Assembly (NCBI RefSeq): GCF_003148825.1
Contig: NZ_QGGZ01000001.1
Span: 496,001-560,000, forward strand
Length of the DNA: 64,000 nt
Source of the DNA: Streptomyces sp. CG 926
GTDB taxonomy: Bacteria; Actinomycetota; Actinomycetes; Streptomycetales; Streptomycetaceae
Direction: 5' to 3'
Shown: in pieces, positions 46,027 through 54,286 of the stretch
How the letters are laid out: each line of letters starts with the position of its first letter
Position numbering within the stretch: position 1 is the stretch's first letter
Program-made: the position numbers and the translations under genes
The notes under the pieces: generated by a model
Told to the model about the DNA's origin: nothing
Database searches by the model: none
The model's input: only the letters and a program-made list of their open reading frames with translations

Positions 46027-47430
46027 TCAGCCCTGCGCGGAGCTCCGCGCGAGGCGCTGGGCCTCTGCCCGCGTGGACACGGCGATGGCGTCCTCGTCGG
46101 CGAAGAGGAGACGGTTGTTCTCGACGATCTGCTTGCCGCCCACGAACGACGCGGTGACCGGGGCCGCCGCGCCGAAGACCAGTGCGGTGACCGGGTCGGC
46201 GATCGAGGAGTGCAGGAAGGTGTTCAGGTTCCACAGCACCAGGTCGGCGCACTTGCCGACCTCCAGCGAACCGATGTTGTCGCTGCGGCCGAGGACCTGG
46301 GCGCCGCCGTAGGTACCGAGGCGCAGGGCCTGGCGCGCGTTCAGGGCGCGCTCGCGGTGGACCGGGTTCAGGCGGTTGATCAGCAGCGCGTTGCGCAGCT
46401 CGGTGTGCAGCTCACCGGACTCGTTGGAGGCGGTGCCGTCCACGCCGAGGCCGACCGGGACACCGGCGGCGAGCATGTCCGGGACACGGGCGATGCCGGC
46501 GGCCAGACGGGCGTTGGAGGACGGGCAGTGCGCGACACCGGTCTTGGTACGGGCGAACGCGGCGATGTCGGAGTCGTTCATGTGGACGCTGTGCGCCATC
46601 CACACGTCCTCGCCGAGCCAGCCGGTCGACTCGAAGTAGTCGGTCGGGCCCATGCCGAACAGTTCCTTGCAGAACTGCTCCTCCTCGACCGTCTCGGAGC
46701 CGTGCGTGTGCATGCGTACGCCCAGCCGGCGGGCCAGCTCGGCGCCCTGCCTCAGCAGCTCGGTGGAGACCGAGAAGGGGGAGCACGGGGCGACGGCGAC
46801 CTGGGTCATCGAGTCGAAGGAGGCGTCGTGGAACTTCTTGACGGTCGCCTCGGTGTCGGCGAGCGCGCCTTCGAGGGTCTCGACGGCGTGGTCCGGCGGC
46901 AGGCCGCCGTCCTTCACGCTGCGGTCCATCGAGCCGCGGGCGAGGGTGAAGCGGACACCCATCTCGGACGCGGCGCGGATGATCGAGCCGGACAGGTCGC
47001 CGGAGCCCTTGGGGAAGACGTAGTGGTGGTCCATCGCGGTGGTCACACCACCCTTGGCCATCGCGGCGAGGGAGCCCTGCGCGGCCGTGTACGTCATCTG
47101 CTCGTCGATGCGCGCCCACGTCGGGTACAGCGCGACGAGCCAGTTGAAGAGGTTGTGGTCGGTGGCCAGACCACGCGTGATCCACTGGTAGAAGTGGTGG
47201 TGCGTGTTGACCAGACCGGGGGTCACGAGGTGCCCGGTGCCGTCGATCCGGCGGACGACGTTGTCGAGGTTCTCGGGGGCCTTGCCCGCGCCGATGGACT
47301 CGATCCTGGTGCCGGCGATGACGACGTGGCCCGAGGCGTACTCGGTGTCGTCGGCGTCGACCGTCGCGATCGCACAGTTTTCGATGACGATGCGCTCGAC
47401 CACGCTGTCATGGGCTGCCGATGCTGCCAT
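46027..47430 (-). CDS. amidohydrolase, 8-oxoguanine deaminase type
   Basis: A 467-residue metal-dependent deaminase of the TrzN/AtzB/guanine-deaminase group. It shows LVNTHHHFYQW (metal His pair), a His in MHTHGSET, MAHSVHMNDSD, HCPSSNARL and GLGVDGTASNES (catalytic Asp). The HHHFYQ block is as recalled for 8-oxoguanine deaminase; guanine or a related base is the other option. It sits downstream of the uricase operon and would feed urate formation from oxidised or normal guanine. The ATG at 47430 has GAGGAAG just upstream. Confidence 0.85.
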   Translation of the reverse strand: MAASAAHDSVVERIVIENCAIATVDADDTEYASGHVVIAGTRIESIGAGKAPENLDNVVRRIDGTGHLVTPGLVNTHHHFYQWITRGLATDHNLFNWLVALYPTWARIDEQMTYTAAQGSLAAMAKGGVTTAMDHHYVFPKGSGDLSGSIIRAASEMGVRFTLARGSMDRSVKDGGLPPDHAVETLEGALADTEATVKKFHDASFDSMTQVAVAPCSPFSVSTELLRQGAELARRLGVRMHTHGSETVEEEQFCKELFGMGPTDYFESTGWLGEDVWMAHSVHMNDSDIAAFARTKTGVAHCPSSNARLAAGIARVPDMLAAGVPVGLGVDGTASNESGELHTELRNALLINRLNPVHRERALNARQALRLGTYGGAQVLGRSDNIGSLEVGKCADLVLWNLNTFLHSSIADPVTALVFGAAAPVTASFVGGKQIVENNRLLFADEDAIAVSTRAEAQRLARSSAQG

Positions 47431-47620
47431 GGGACTTCCTCGTGCTTTCAGTGGCGGTGCGGGCACGGCAAGACCCAGGATATTTGAGTGCCGGAGCCGG
47501 GGGCCTTGACAGCTGACAGTACTGCCGCCCCGTGTGATACGTCCGGGTGCCGATTCAGCAAGTTGTGGGGTGTCGCGCGGTCCCGGGGCCACTGCGGGGC
47601 CCCGGGACGCGCGGGCCGCG

Positions 47621-48544
47621 TCAGAGGTTGGTCATGTCCACGGGAATACGGGCGTCGACCCCGTCGCGGAGAACGGTCGCCTCGATCAGACCGTAGGGAC
47701 GGTCCGCGGCGAAGTACACCTCGTTGTCGTTCTTGAGGCCGAAGGGCTCCAGGTCGACGAGGAAGTGGTGCTTGTTCGGGAGCGAGAAGCGGACCTCGTC
47801 GATCTCCGAACGGTGGTTGATGATGCGCGAACCCATCTGGTACAGGGTCTGCTGCAGCGACAGGGAGTAGGTCTCCGCGAAGGCCTGCAGCATGTGCTTG
47901 CGGACCTCGGCGTAGGACTTCTCCCAGTTGGGCATCCGCTGCTCGTCGTCCGACCAGTTGAAGCGCCAGCGAGCCGACACCTGGGTGGCCAGGATGCGGT
48001 CGTAGGCCTCCTTCAGCGTCGTGTACTTGTCCTTCACGTAACCCCAGAACTCGGAGTTCGTGGAGTTCATGACGACGAGGTCCTTGAGGCCGGAGATGAC
48101 CTCCCAGTTCGTGCCGTCGTACGTGATCTGGGTGACGCGGGTCTCCATGCCCTGGCGGACGAAGGAGTGGTTCACCTCGTCGGAGCCGATGAACTTGGAG
48201 TTGGCGTCCGAGGTGGCGATCCGGTCCCAGGCGTACTCCTCGATCCGGATGCGCGCACGCTGGATCGGCTCCTGGCTGTTCACGAACCAACGCGCCAGGT
48301 GGATGCCGAACTGCTCGGCGGACTCGATGCCGTACTCCTTGGCGAACGCGTACACCGTGTTCTTGGTGGTGTCCGTCGGAAGGCAGTTGGCGTTCGAGCC
48401 GGAGTAGTGGACGTCGTCCATGTCGCCGGAGAGGGCGACCGAGACGTTCAGGTCCTTGATGTGGTGGGTGTCGCCGTCCCGCGTGATCTTGACTACGCGG
48501 TTCTCTGCTTTGCCGTACTGGTTCTGGCCCAGAATGGTGGCCAT
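47621..48544 (-). CDS. uox: urate oxidase (uricase)
   Basis: A 307-residue cofactor-free uricase oxidising urate to 5-hydroxyisourate with hydrogen peroxide. The family blocks are visible: GQNQYGKAENRVVKITR at the start, the KNTVYAFAKEYGI segment with the catalytic Thr, and QQTLYQMG, NKHHFLVDLEPFGLKN with the catalytic His near the end. The ATG at 48544 lies one base beyond the uraH stop, so it is the third gene of the uraD-uraH-uox operon, and the gene order follows the reactions in reverse. Peroxide would be removed by the catalase at 52396. Confidence 0.95.
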   Translation of the reverse strand: MATILGQNQYGKAENRVVKITRDGDTHHIKDLNVSVALSGDMDDVHYSGSNANCLPTDTTKNTVYAFAKEYGIESAEQFGIHLARWFVNSQEPIQRARIRIEEYAWDRIATSDANSKFIGSDEVNHSFVRQGMETRVTQITYDGTNWEVISGLKDLVVMNSTNSEFWGYVKDKYTTLKEAYDRILATQVSARWRFNWSDDEQRMPNWEKSYAEVRKHMLQAFAETYSLSLQQTLYQMGSRIINHRSEIDEVRFSLPNKHHFLVDLEPFGLKNDNEVYFAADRPYGLIEATVLRDGVDARIPVDMTNL

Positions 48545-48545
48545 G

Positions 48546-48938
48546 CTAGCTCCCTCGGTAAACGGAGTAGCCGAACGGGTTGAGCAGCAGCGGTACGTGG
48601 TAGTGCTCGCCCGGGTTCACCGCGAAGGTGATGGTGACCTCGGGGAAGAACGGACCGCTGTCCCTTACGCGGGGGGCGTCCTGCTGTGCCTCGGCGGCTT
48701 GCTTCTTGGAGAAGTACGTCTCGGTCTCGAAGTCGAGACGCACGTGTGTGGTGCCCTCCGGCAGGGCGGGCAGATCCTTGCAGCGCCCGTCCGCATCGGT
48801 GGCTGAGCCGCCCAGGGCCGCCCACTCGCCGTCGAGGCCCGTGCGGGCCGACAGGGAGATGGCGACGCCCTCGGCGGGCTTGCCGATGCTGGTGTCCAGG
48901 ATGTGCGTGGACACCGACGCGGTGGTCTCGGTGCTCAT
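48546..48938 (-). CDS. uraH: 5-hydroxyisourate hydrolase
   Basis: A 130-residue transthyretin-like enzyme. It converts 5-hydroxyisourate to OHCU. The ILDTSIGKPAEGV start and the C-terminal signature YRGS (PFGYSVYRGS) are diagnostic, with HYHVPLLLNPF preceding it. ATG 48938 has AGGAG eight bases upstream and lies two bases after the uraD stop. The middle gene of the operon. Confidence 0.95.
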   Translation of the reverse strand: MSTETTASVSTHILDTSIGKPAEGVAISLSARTGLDGEWAALGGSATDADGRCKDLPALPEGTTHVRLDFETETYFSKKQAAEAQQDAPRVRDSGPFFPEVTITFAVNPGEHYHVPLLLNPFGYSVYRGS

Positions 48939-48940
48939 GG

Positions 48941-49456
48941 TCACGCTCCTTCTGCGAGTTCGACGAGGCGGGTGAGGCGGATCTTGTTGATCTTGACGAG
49001 CTCGCCGCGGGCGATCTCCCGCTCCTGCTCCGGCGAGTTGTCGATCCGGACCTTGACCGCGTCACGCATGAACTCACCGGTCGCACCGGTGGCACAGATG
49101 AGGAAGACGTGGCCGAACTTGTCCTGGTAGGCCAGGTTCAGTTCGAGGAGCTCGGTCTTGAGCTCCTCCGAGGCGCCGGCCATGCCACGCTGCTCGCGGG
49201 CGGAGGTCGGGTCTCCCGGCTTCGGCCGGCCGATCGGCGCGTGGCCTCCCATCGCTTCGCCCAGGTCGTCCGCGGTGAGCTCCGCCATGGCGGCTTCGTT
49301 CGCGGCGAACAGGGAATCTGCGGTGGCGAAGGGGCGCTGGGCGAGCATCTTGCTCCCCCACGCCGAACTGGCGCACACCTCGTGCAGCTCGGCCGTGGCC
49401 GCGCTGTCGTCCAAGGTGTTGAACCGGGTGAGACCCGGGGTCGGACTCGAAGTCAC
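48941..49456 (-). CDS. uraD: OHCU decarboxylase
   Basis: A 171-residue decarboxylase giving S-allantoin from OHCU. It contains the expected GHAPIGRPKPGD block with the catalytic His, and the C-terminal YQDKFGHVFLICATG. GTG 49456 has GGAGG six bases upstream. It is first in the operon and its promoter carries a TCAAC-N5-GTTGA site (49525-49539) but no AllR-type box pair. Confidence 0.93.
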   Translation of the reverse strand: MTSSPTPGLTRFNTLDDSAATAELHEVCASSAWGSKMLAQRPFATADSLFAANEAAMAELTADDLGEAMGGHAPIGRPKPGDPTSAREQRGMAGASEELKTELLELNLAYQDKFGHVFLICATGATGEFMRDAVKVRIDNSPEQEREIARGELVKINKIRLTRLVELAEGA

Positions 49457-49524
49457 GGTAGGCCTCCGTGGCCTGTTGTTGCTTTGACGGGCTGCGCATA
49501 GCTAACGCCCTCGACAACACGGCG

Positions 49525-49539
49525 TCAACACTTTGTTGA
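49525..49539. promoter_or_regulatory. TCAAC-N5-GTTGA operator before uraD
   Basis: TCAACACTTTGTTGA has perfect 5-base arms and lies about 70 bases upstream of the uraD start. It lies close to the end of the small HTH gene at 49611, which may code for the protein that binds it. Confidence 0.65.
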
Positions 49540-49610
49540 AACTTCCCGTACACAAAAGCCGCCGCCCGGGTGAATTGGGCGGCGGCTCGTCACGGTGGGT
49601 CAGCCTTCGT

Positions 49611-50009
49611 TCACTCCTGGGTGCTTTTACGGGCGCCCTTCGGAGCGTTCGAATCCCGGTTCAGGTAGTTGTAGACGGTGAAGCGGCTGACACCCAGGGC
49701 GCCCGCGACCGTTTCCACGCCGTGTCGTACGGAGAAGGCGCCCCGCGCCTCCAGTATCCGCACGACATCCTGCTTGGACTTCCGGTCGAGCTGGGCCAAC
49801 GGTACGCCGTACCGACGCTCCAGGGCCGCAAGGATGTGGTCCAGCGAGTCCGAGAGCTGCGGCAGGCGCACGGCCAGCAGGTCCTGACCCTCCCAGGCGA
49901 GGACGACGTCGTCGGGCTGCGCCAGGGCCGGATCCATCAGCTCGCCGCCCATGGCGTCCACCAGCGGCTTGACCGCGGTGACGAAGGGGTGGTCGCGGGG
50001 CTCGGTCAT
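49611..50009 (-). CDS. small HTH regulator (YheO/Fis-like HTH)
   Basis: A 132-residue protein. The C-terminal third is a helix-turn-helix: FSVRHGVETVAGALGVSRFTVYNYLNR (about 92-118), of the Fis/DauR type, followed by a basic tail. The N-terminal part is mixed alpha/beta and may sense a ligand. Its ATG overlaps the stop of the upstream small gene (ATGA) and it runs towards the uraD operon. The position suggests it controls purine genes; the TCAAC-N5-GTTGA motif is a possible target. Not AllR-like. Confidence 0.75.
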   Translation of the reverse strand: MTEPRDHPFVTAVKPLVDAMGGELMDPALAQPDDVVLAWEGQDLLAVRLPQLSDSLDHILAALERRYGVPLAQLDRKSKQDVVRILEARGAFSVRHGVETVAGALGVSRFTVYNYLNRDSNAPKGARKSTQE

Positions 50010-50257
50010 GACATCTCCTCCCCGATCACATTGACCTGGAGCGAGACACGCGTGGCGCCGGCCTCCAGGGAGTCGCGCAGCAGCGCCCCTACCGCGGCCA
50101 GCACCCGGTCGGCCTCGCCCTCGGCGGTGTTTCCGAACGGGCCGACGTCCACCGCGTCCAGCTGGGCCTTCTGGATGACCTCGCGGGCCGCCACGGCATG
50201 GGCAGGAGCCTCTTCCAGATCGAAGGGCTCGGTCGTGAACTCCACTCTCAATCGCAC
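50006..50257 (-). CDS. small MTH1187/YqgV-like protein
   Basis: An 83-residue protein. The second half, VGPFGNTAEGEADRVL then AGATRVSLQVNV, matches the pattern of the MTH1187/YqgV thiamine-binding-like family (GT-EGE, AGA-RV). The family binds small ligands in a ferredoxin-like fold. It is translationally coupled to the HTH regulator and might be its effector-sensing partner. The call is tentative because the protein is short. Confidence 0.6.
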   Translation of the reverse strand: MRLRVEFTTEPFDLEEAPAHAVAAREVIQKAQLDAVDVGPFGNTAEGEADRVLAAVGALLRDSLEAGATRVSLQVNVIGEEMS

Positions 50258-50330
50258 GCCGTCAAGCTACCCCGCGGTCACGATTTTCCGGCAGTCCGCA
50301 CTTGACATCCACGCGGAACCCCATGCAATC

Positions 50331-50366
50331 TTCCATCAGACAGAAAATAACTTCCGCAATACGGAA
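50331..50366. promoter_or_regulatory. paired AllR-type boxes before hyi
   Basis: TTCCA-TCAGA-CAGAA (50331-50345) and TTCCG-CAATA-CGGAA (50352-50366, perfect arms) start 21 bases apart. The second box overlaps the hyi ribosome-binding region, so binding would block both transcription and the leader. Confidence 0.72.
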
Positions 50367-50382
50367 GGAGCGCACACCCCTC

Positions 50383-51216
50383 ATGGGATACACGGACCAG
50401 CGCTTCGATGTGAACCTGTCGATCCTCTTCACGGAACTCCCGCTTCTGGAGCGTCCCGCGGCTGCCGCCGCAGCGGGCTTCACGGCGGTCGAGCTGTGGT
50501 GGCCCTGGATCGAGACCCCCACCCCCGCACAGTCGGAACTCGACGCTCTCAAGAAGGCTCTTGAGGACGCCGGCACCCAGCTGGTGGGACTGAACTTCTA
50601 CGCCGGCCAACTGCCGGGCCCGGACCGCGGCGCGGTCTCGGTACCCGGTACGGAGTCGGAGCGCTTCAACGCCAACATCAACGTGGCCGCGGACTTCGCG
50701 GCCTCGGTGGGCTGCAAGGCGCTGAACGCCCTGTACGGCAACCGCGTCGAAGGCGTGGAGCCGTCCGTCCAGGACGAGCTCGCGCTGAAGAACCTGGTCG
50801 TGGCGGCTCAGGCCGCGGACCGCGTCGGCGCGATCCTCCTGATCGAGACCCTCAACAAGCCCGAGTCGCCGCTCTACCCCCTGGTGAGCGCACCGGCCGG
50901 CATCGAGGTCGTGGACAAGGTGAACGAGGCCACCGGCCTCGGCAACGCCAAGTTCCTGCTCGACCTGTACCACCTGGCGATGAACGATGAGGACCTCTCC
51001 GAGGTCATCGAAAAGTACGCCGCCAAGACCGGGCACGTCCAGATCGCGGACAAGCCGGGTCGCGGTGCCCCCGGCACCGGCGAGCTGCCCCTCGAGGAGC
51101 TGCTCGACCAGCTGAAGAAGGCCGGATACGAGGGCTACGTAGGCCTGGAGTACAAGGCCGCCGACGCTGCCGCCTCCTTCGCATGGCTGCCGGCCGAGGC
51201 TCGCGCCGCGAAGTAG
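50383..51216 (+). CDS. hyi: hydroxypyruvate isomerase
   Basis: A 277-residue TIM-barrel enzyme of the Hyi/xylose-isomerase-like group, interconverting hydroxypyruvate and tartronate semialdehyde. It contains LSILFTELPLLERPAAAAAAGF at the start, the metal-binding Glu in LLIETLN, LLDLYHLAMNDED and VQIADKPGRGAPGTGE with the second metal Glu in VGLEYKA. ATG 50383 has GGAAGGAG 12 bases upstream. It forms a short operon with the reductase 75 bases downstream and is likely under AllR. Confidence 0.93.
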   Translation: MGYTDQRFDVNLSILFTELPLLERPAAAAAAGFTAVELWWPWIETPTPAQSELDALKKALEDAGTQLVGLNFYAGQLPGPDRGAVSVPGTESERFNANINVAADFAASVGCKALNALYGNRVEGVEPSVQDELALKNLVVAAQAADRVGAILLIETLNKPESPLYPLVSAPAGIEVVDKVNEATGLGNAKFLLDLYHLAMNDEDLSEVIEKYAAKTGHVQIADKPGRGAPGTGELPLEELLDQLKKAGYEGYVGLEYKAADAAASFAWLPAEARAAK

Positions 51217-51291
51217 ACGGACAAAGTCCGGGCGATCAGCCAGGCACTTCACGCACTTTTCGTACAAAGCATTAAGAGAAGGACCCTCATC

Positions 51292-52182
51292 ATGAGCAAC
51301 CTCCCCAAGATTGCCTGGATCGGTCTCGGAATCATGGGCTCCCCCATGGCCGAGAACCTCCTCAAGGCCGGCTACTCGGTCACCGGCTTCACCCTGGAGC
51401 AGGACAAGCTGGACCGCCTGGCCGCCGCCGGTGGCGCCGCGGCCGGCTCGATCGCCGAGGCCGTGGCCGACGCCGACGTCATCGTCACGATGGTGCCCGC
51501 CTCCCCGCAGGTCGAGGCCATCTCCTACGGTGAGAACGGCATCCTGGAGAACGCGAAGTCCGGTGCGCTGATCATCGACATGTCGTCGATCACCCCGCAG
51601 ACCTCGATCGACCTCGCGAAGAACGCCGCCGCCAAGGGCATCCGCGTCATCGACGCCCCGGTGTCCGGCGGCGAGGCCGGCGCCATCGAGGCCGTCCTGT
51701 CGATCATGGTGGGTGGCGAGCAGGCCGACTTCGACGAGGCCCTGCCGGTCCTCAAAGCCCTCGGCAAGGTCATCGTCCTGTGCGGCCCGCACGGCTCCGG
51801 CCAGACGGTGAAGGCCGCCAACCAGCTCATCGTCGCGGTGAACATCCAGGCGTGCGCCGAGGCCGTCGTCTTCCTCGAGAAGTCCGGCGTGAACCTCCAG
51901 GCCGCCCTGGACGTCCTCAACGGCGGTCTGGCCGGCTCCACGGTCCTGACCCGCAAGAAGGACAACTTCCTGAACCGCGACTTCAAGCCCGGTTTCCGGA
52001 TCGACCTGCACCACAAGGACATGGGCATCGTCACCGACGCCGCCCGCAACGTCGGTGCGGCCCTTCCGGTCGGCGCGGTCGTCGCCCAGCTGGTCGCCTC
52101 GCTGCGCGCCCAGGGTGACGGCGGCCTGGACCACTCCGCCCTGCTCCGTGCGGTCGAGCGCCTCTCCGGCGCTCAGATCTGA
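51292..52182 (+). CDS. glxR: tartronate semialdehyde reductase
   Basis: A 296-residue beta-hydroxyacid dehydrogenase making D-glycerate from tartronate semialdehyde. It shows the Rossmann GLGIMGSPMAENL, the substrate-binding DAPVSGGEAGA, catalytic Lys in QTVKAANQLIV and a DLHHKDMGIVTDAA block. ATG at 51292 follows AGAAGGACC. Together with gcl and hyi it completes the glycerate pathway; a glycerate kinase is not in the window. Confidence 0.94.
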   Translation: MSNLPKIAWIGLGIMGSPMAENLLKAGYSVTGFTLEQDKLDRLAAAGGAAAGSIAEAVADADVIVTMVPASPQVEAISYGENGILENAKSGALIIDMSSITPQTSIDLAKNAAAKGIRVIDAPVSGGEAGAIEAVLSIMVGGEQADFDEALPVLKALGKVIVLCGPHGSGQTVKAANQLIVAVNIQACAEAVVFLEKSGVNLQAALDVLNGGLAGSTVLTRKKDNFLNRDFKPGFRIDLHHKDMGIVTDAARNVGAALPVGAVVAQLVASLRAQGDGGLDHSALLRAVERLSGAQI

Positions 52183-52214
52183 GCACCTCCCCCCTCTCGT
52201 AGGGGACCTGAGTT

Positions 52215-52274
52215 TCCGGATGGCGCCGGTGCTGACACCTGTCCTGTCGCGCCCAAGTGCCGGCGCCGTCCGGA
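52215..52274 (+). terminator. terminator-like hairpin after glxR
   Basis: TCCGGATGGCGCCGG and TCCGGACGGCGCCGG (complement strand) form 15-base arms with one mismatch around a 30-base loop, 33 bases beyond the glxR stop. Confidence 0.55.
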
Positions 52275-52298
52275 TCACCACTCACACTTCAACTTCGT

Positions 52299-52313
52299 TC
52301 AACAAACTGTTGA
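52299..52313. promoter_or_regulatory. TCAAC-N5-GTTGA operator before katA
   Basis: TCAACAAACTGTTGA, perfect 5-base arms, 83 bases upstream of katA. It is the clearest member of the motif also seen before allB, aceB and uraD. Confidence 0.68.
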
Positions 52314-52340
52314 CGTTTAGTTCGTGCCGAATTTAGGCTG

Positions 52341-52376
52341 TTCCGCATGACGGAAGACGCTTTCCGTCAGCAGTTA
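52341..52376. promoter_or_regulatory. AllR-type box and half-site before katA
   Basis: TTCCG-CATGA-CGGAA (52341-52355) has perfect arms. A half-site TTCCG starts exactly 21 bases later (52362). This is the same spacing as the paired boxes of the glyoxylate genes but with only one complete palindrome. Confidence 0.6.
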
Positions 52377-52395
52377 CCCCGTACGGAAGGTCACC

Positions 52396-53853
52396 ATGTC
52401 GAAGCGCACGCTGACGACCGAGTCCGGCGCCCCGGTCGCCGACAATCAGAACTCCGCCACCGCCGGCGTCGGTGGCCCGCTCCTGGTCCAGGACCAGCAG
52501 CTCCTGGAGAAGCTCGCCCGCTTCAACCGTGAGCGCATCCCGGAGCGCGTGGTGCACGCCCGCGGCTCGGCCGCGTACGGCTACTTCGAGGTGACCGACG
52601 ACGTCACCGCGTACACCAGCGCCGCGTTCCTGAACACGGTCGGCAAGAAGACCGAGACCTTCCTGCGGTTCTCCACCGTCGCCGACTCGCTCGGCGGCGC
52701 GGACGCGGTCCGCGACCCGCGCGGCTTCGCCCTCAAGTTCTACACCGAAGAGGGTAACTACGACCTCGTCGGCAACAACACCCCGGTGTTCTTCATCAAG
52801 GACCCGATCAAGTTCCCCGACTTCATCCACTCCCAGAAGCGCGACCCCTTCACGGGCAAGCAGGAGCCGGACAACGTCTGGGACTTCTGGGCGCACGCCC
52901 CCGAGGCGACGCACCAGATCACCTGGCTCATGGGTGACCGCGGTATCCCGGCGTCGTACCGTCACATGAACGGCTACGGCTCCCACACGTACCAGTGGAC
53001 CAACGAGCAGGGCGAGGCCTTCTTCGTCAAGTACCACTTCAAGACGAACCAGGGCATCCGCAGCCTCTCGGGCGAGCAGGCCGCCGAGCTCGTCGGCAAG
53101 GACGCGAACTCGCACCAGACCGACCTGCTGCAGGCCATCGAGCGCGGTGTGAACCCCTCGTGGACCCTGTACGTGCAGATCATGCCCGCCGCCGAGGCCG
53201 CGGACTACCGCTTCAACCCGTTCGACCTCACCAAGGTGTGGCCGCACAGCGACTACCCGCTGCAGCGCGTGGGCCGTCTGGTCCTCGACCGCAACCCGGA
53301 CAACGTCTTCGCCGAGGTCGAGCAGTCCGCGTTCTCCCCGAACAACTTCGTCCCGGGCATCACCGCCTCGCCGGACAAGATGCTCCAGGGCCGCCTGTTC
53401 GCGTACGCCGACGCCCAGCGCTACCGCCTCGGTGTGAACCACACCCTGCTGCCGGTCAACGCCCCGAAGGCGACGAAGGCCGACAACTACGGCCGCGACG
53501 GTGTCATGGCGCTGCGCAACGGCTCGCGCCACGACAAGAACTACGAGCCCAACTCGTACCAGGGTCCGGCCGAGACCGGTCTGGCGCTGGGCGCCCCGAA
53601 GGCCGTCTCCGGCTACACGGGCACCCACGAGGCCCCGGCCCACACCAAGGACGACGACTTCTTCCAGGCCGGTGAGCTCTACCGCCTGATGTCCGAGGCC
53701 GAGAAGCAGCGTCTGGTGGCGAACATCGCCGGCGGTCTGTCTCAGGTCACCCTCGAGGACGTCATCGAGAAGAACCTGGCTCACTTCCACGCCGCCGACG
53801 CCGACTACGGCAAGCGCGTCGAGGAGGCCGTCCGCGCCCTGCGCGACGCCTGA
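52396..53853 (+). CDS. katA: catalase
   Basis: A 485-residue clade 3 monofunctional haem catalase that disproportionates hydrogen peroxide. Catalytic His54 lies in RVVHARGSAA, Asn127 in GNNTPVFF, and the haem-ligand Tyr337 in RLFAYADAQRYR. Length is standard for small-subunit catalases. Its promoter combines one AllR-type box, one half-site and one TCAAC-N5-GTTGA site, tying it to purine degradation and to the peroxide made by uricase. A hairpin terminator follows. Confidence 0.96.
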   Translation: MSKRTLTTESGAPVADNQNSATAGVGGPLLVQDQQLLEKLARFNRERIPERVVHARGSAAYGYFEVTDDVTAYTSAAFLNTVGKKTETFLRFSTVADSLGGADAVRDPRGFALKFYTEEGNYDLVGNNTPVFFIKDPIKFPDFIHSQKRDPFTGKQEPDNVWDFWAHAPEATHQITWLMGDRGIPASYRHMNGYGSHTYQWTNEQGEAFFVKYHFKTNQGIRSLSGEQAAELVGKDANSHQTDLLQAIERGVNPSWTLYVQIMPAAEAADYRFNPFDLTKVWPHSDYPLQRVGRLVLDRNPDNVFAEVEQSAFSPNNFVPGITASPDKMLQGRLFAYADAQRYRLGVNHTLLPVNAPKATKADNYGRDGVMALRNGSRHDKNYEPNSYQGPAETGLALGAPKAVSGYTGTHEAPAHTKDDDFFQAGELYRLMSEAEKQRLVANIAGGLSQVTLEDVIEKNLAHFHAADADYGKRVEEAVRALRDA

Positions 53854-53868
53854 GCCACCCAAGATGTA

Positions 53869-53898
53869 CCGGGGGCCTGACGGGAGGTCAGGCCCCGG
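53869..53898 (+). terminator. katA terminator
   Basis: CCGGGGGCCTGAC and its complement (one mismatch) around a GGGAG loop, 16 bases after the katA stop. Confidence 0.7.
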
Positions 53899-53939
53899 GT
53901 GCTCAGCCCGACCCGTGGACCCGGATGAGGGGTGGTACA

Positions 53940-54243
53940 CGGTGAGGGCAGGACGAGGACCGTGGCGAGCGAGCGAGCCAGTGCGGTGGTAATGGGTTCC
54001 GAGGCCCGTCTCTTGACCTGAGGGAGACGACGCCGGAGTTCTCGTCGCCCGCCCGCCACGGTCCCAGCCAATCCCCGTCCTCTTCGTACAGGGGCTACGC
54101 ACAGAGCCCCCTGCATGCGGAGGACCCCACCTCCCCACATACCCCGCCCGGCGGTGCGAACGTCCTGTCGCGCCAGCCTCGCACCGTCGGGCGGCAACAA
54201 CCAGAGCGCCGAGTCACGGACGGTCCCGTGACTCGGCGCTTTG
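53940..54243 (+). ncRNA. candidate structured RNA between two terminators
   Basis: The 430-base gap between katA and the converging permease gene has no credible gene but much structure. GGACCGTGGCG (53957-53967) pairs exactly with 54054-54064, extended by AGGACG/CGTCCT across a bulge; CGTCTC/GAGACG (54007-54012, 54024-54029) form an inner hairpin; a stem of 16 positions with one mismatch spans 54144-54194; and a perfect 15-base terminator with TTTG ends at 54243. Known motifs of RNase P, tmRNA, 6S RNA and SRP RNA were not seen. The strand is a guess. Simple untranslated sequence of the permease gene is the alternative. Confidence 0.35.
54205..54243. terminator. strong hairpin with T-rich tail
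   Basis: AGCGCCGAGTCACGG and its exact complement, six-base loop, then TTTGTC. It ends either a plus-strand RNA coming from the katA gap or the minus-strand permease transcript, since T-containing sequence follows in both directions. Confidence 0.7.
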
Positions 54244-54286
54244 TCATGTCGGCGACGTCCACCGTCCGCGCCGGTGCACGGCAGGC

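Noticed and set aside
53805..54200. Open minus-strand frame of about 130 codons over the end of katA and the gap beyond
   Set aside because: It overlaps the katA 3' end, its product is Arg/Gly-rich without family resemblance, and the same DNA shows strong stem-loops. Treated as chance frame in GC-rich sequence.
53940..54243. RNase P RNA, tmRNA or 6S RNA in the gap after katA
   Set aside because: None of the conserved sequence blocks of those RNAs was seen; only generic stem-loops support an RNA here.
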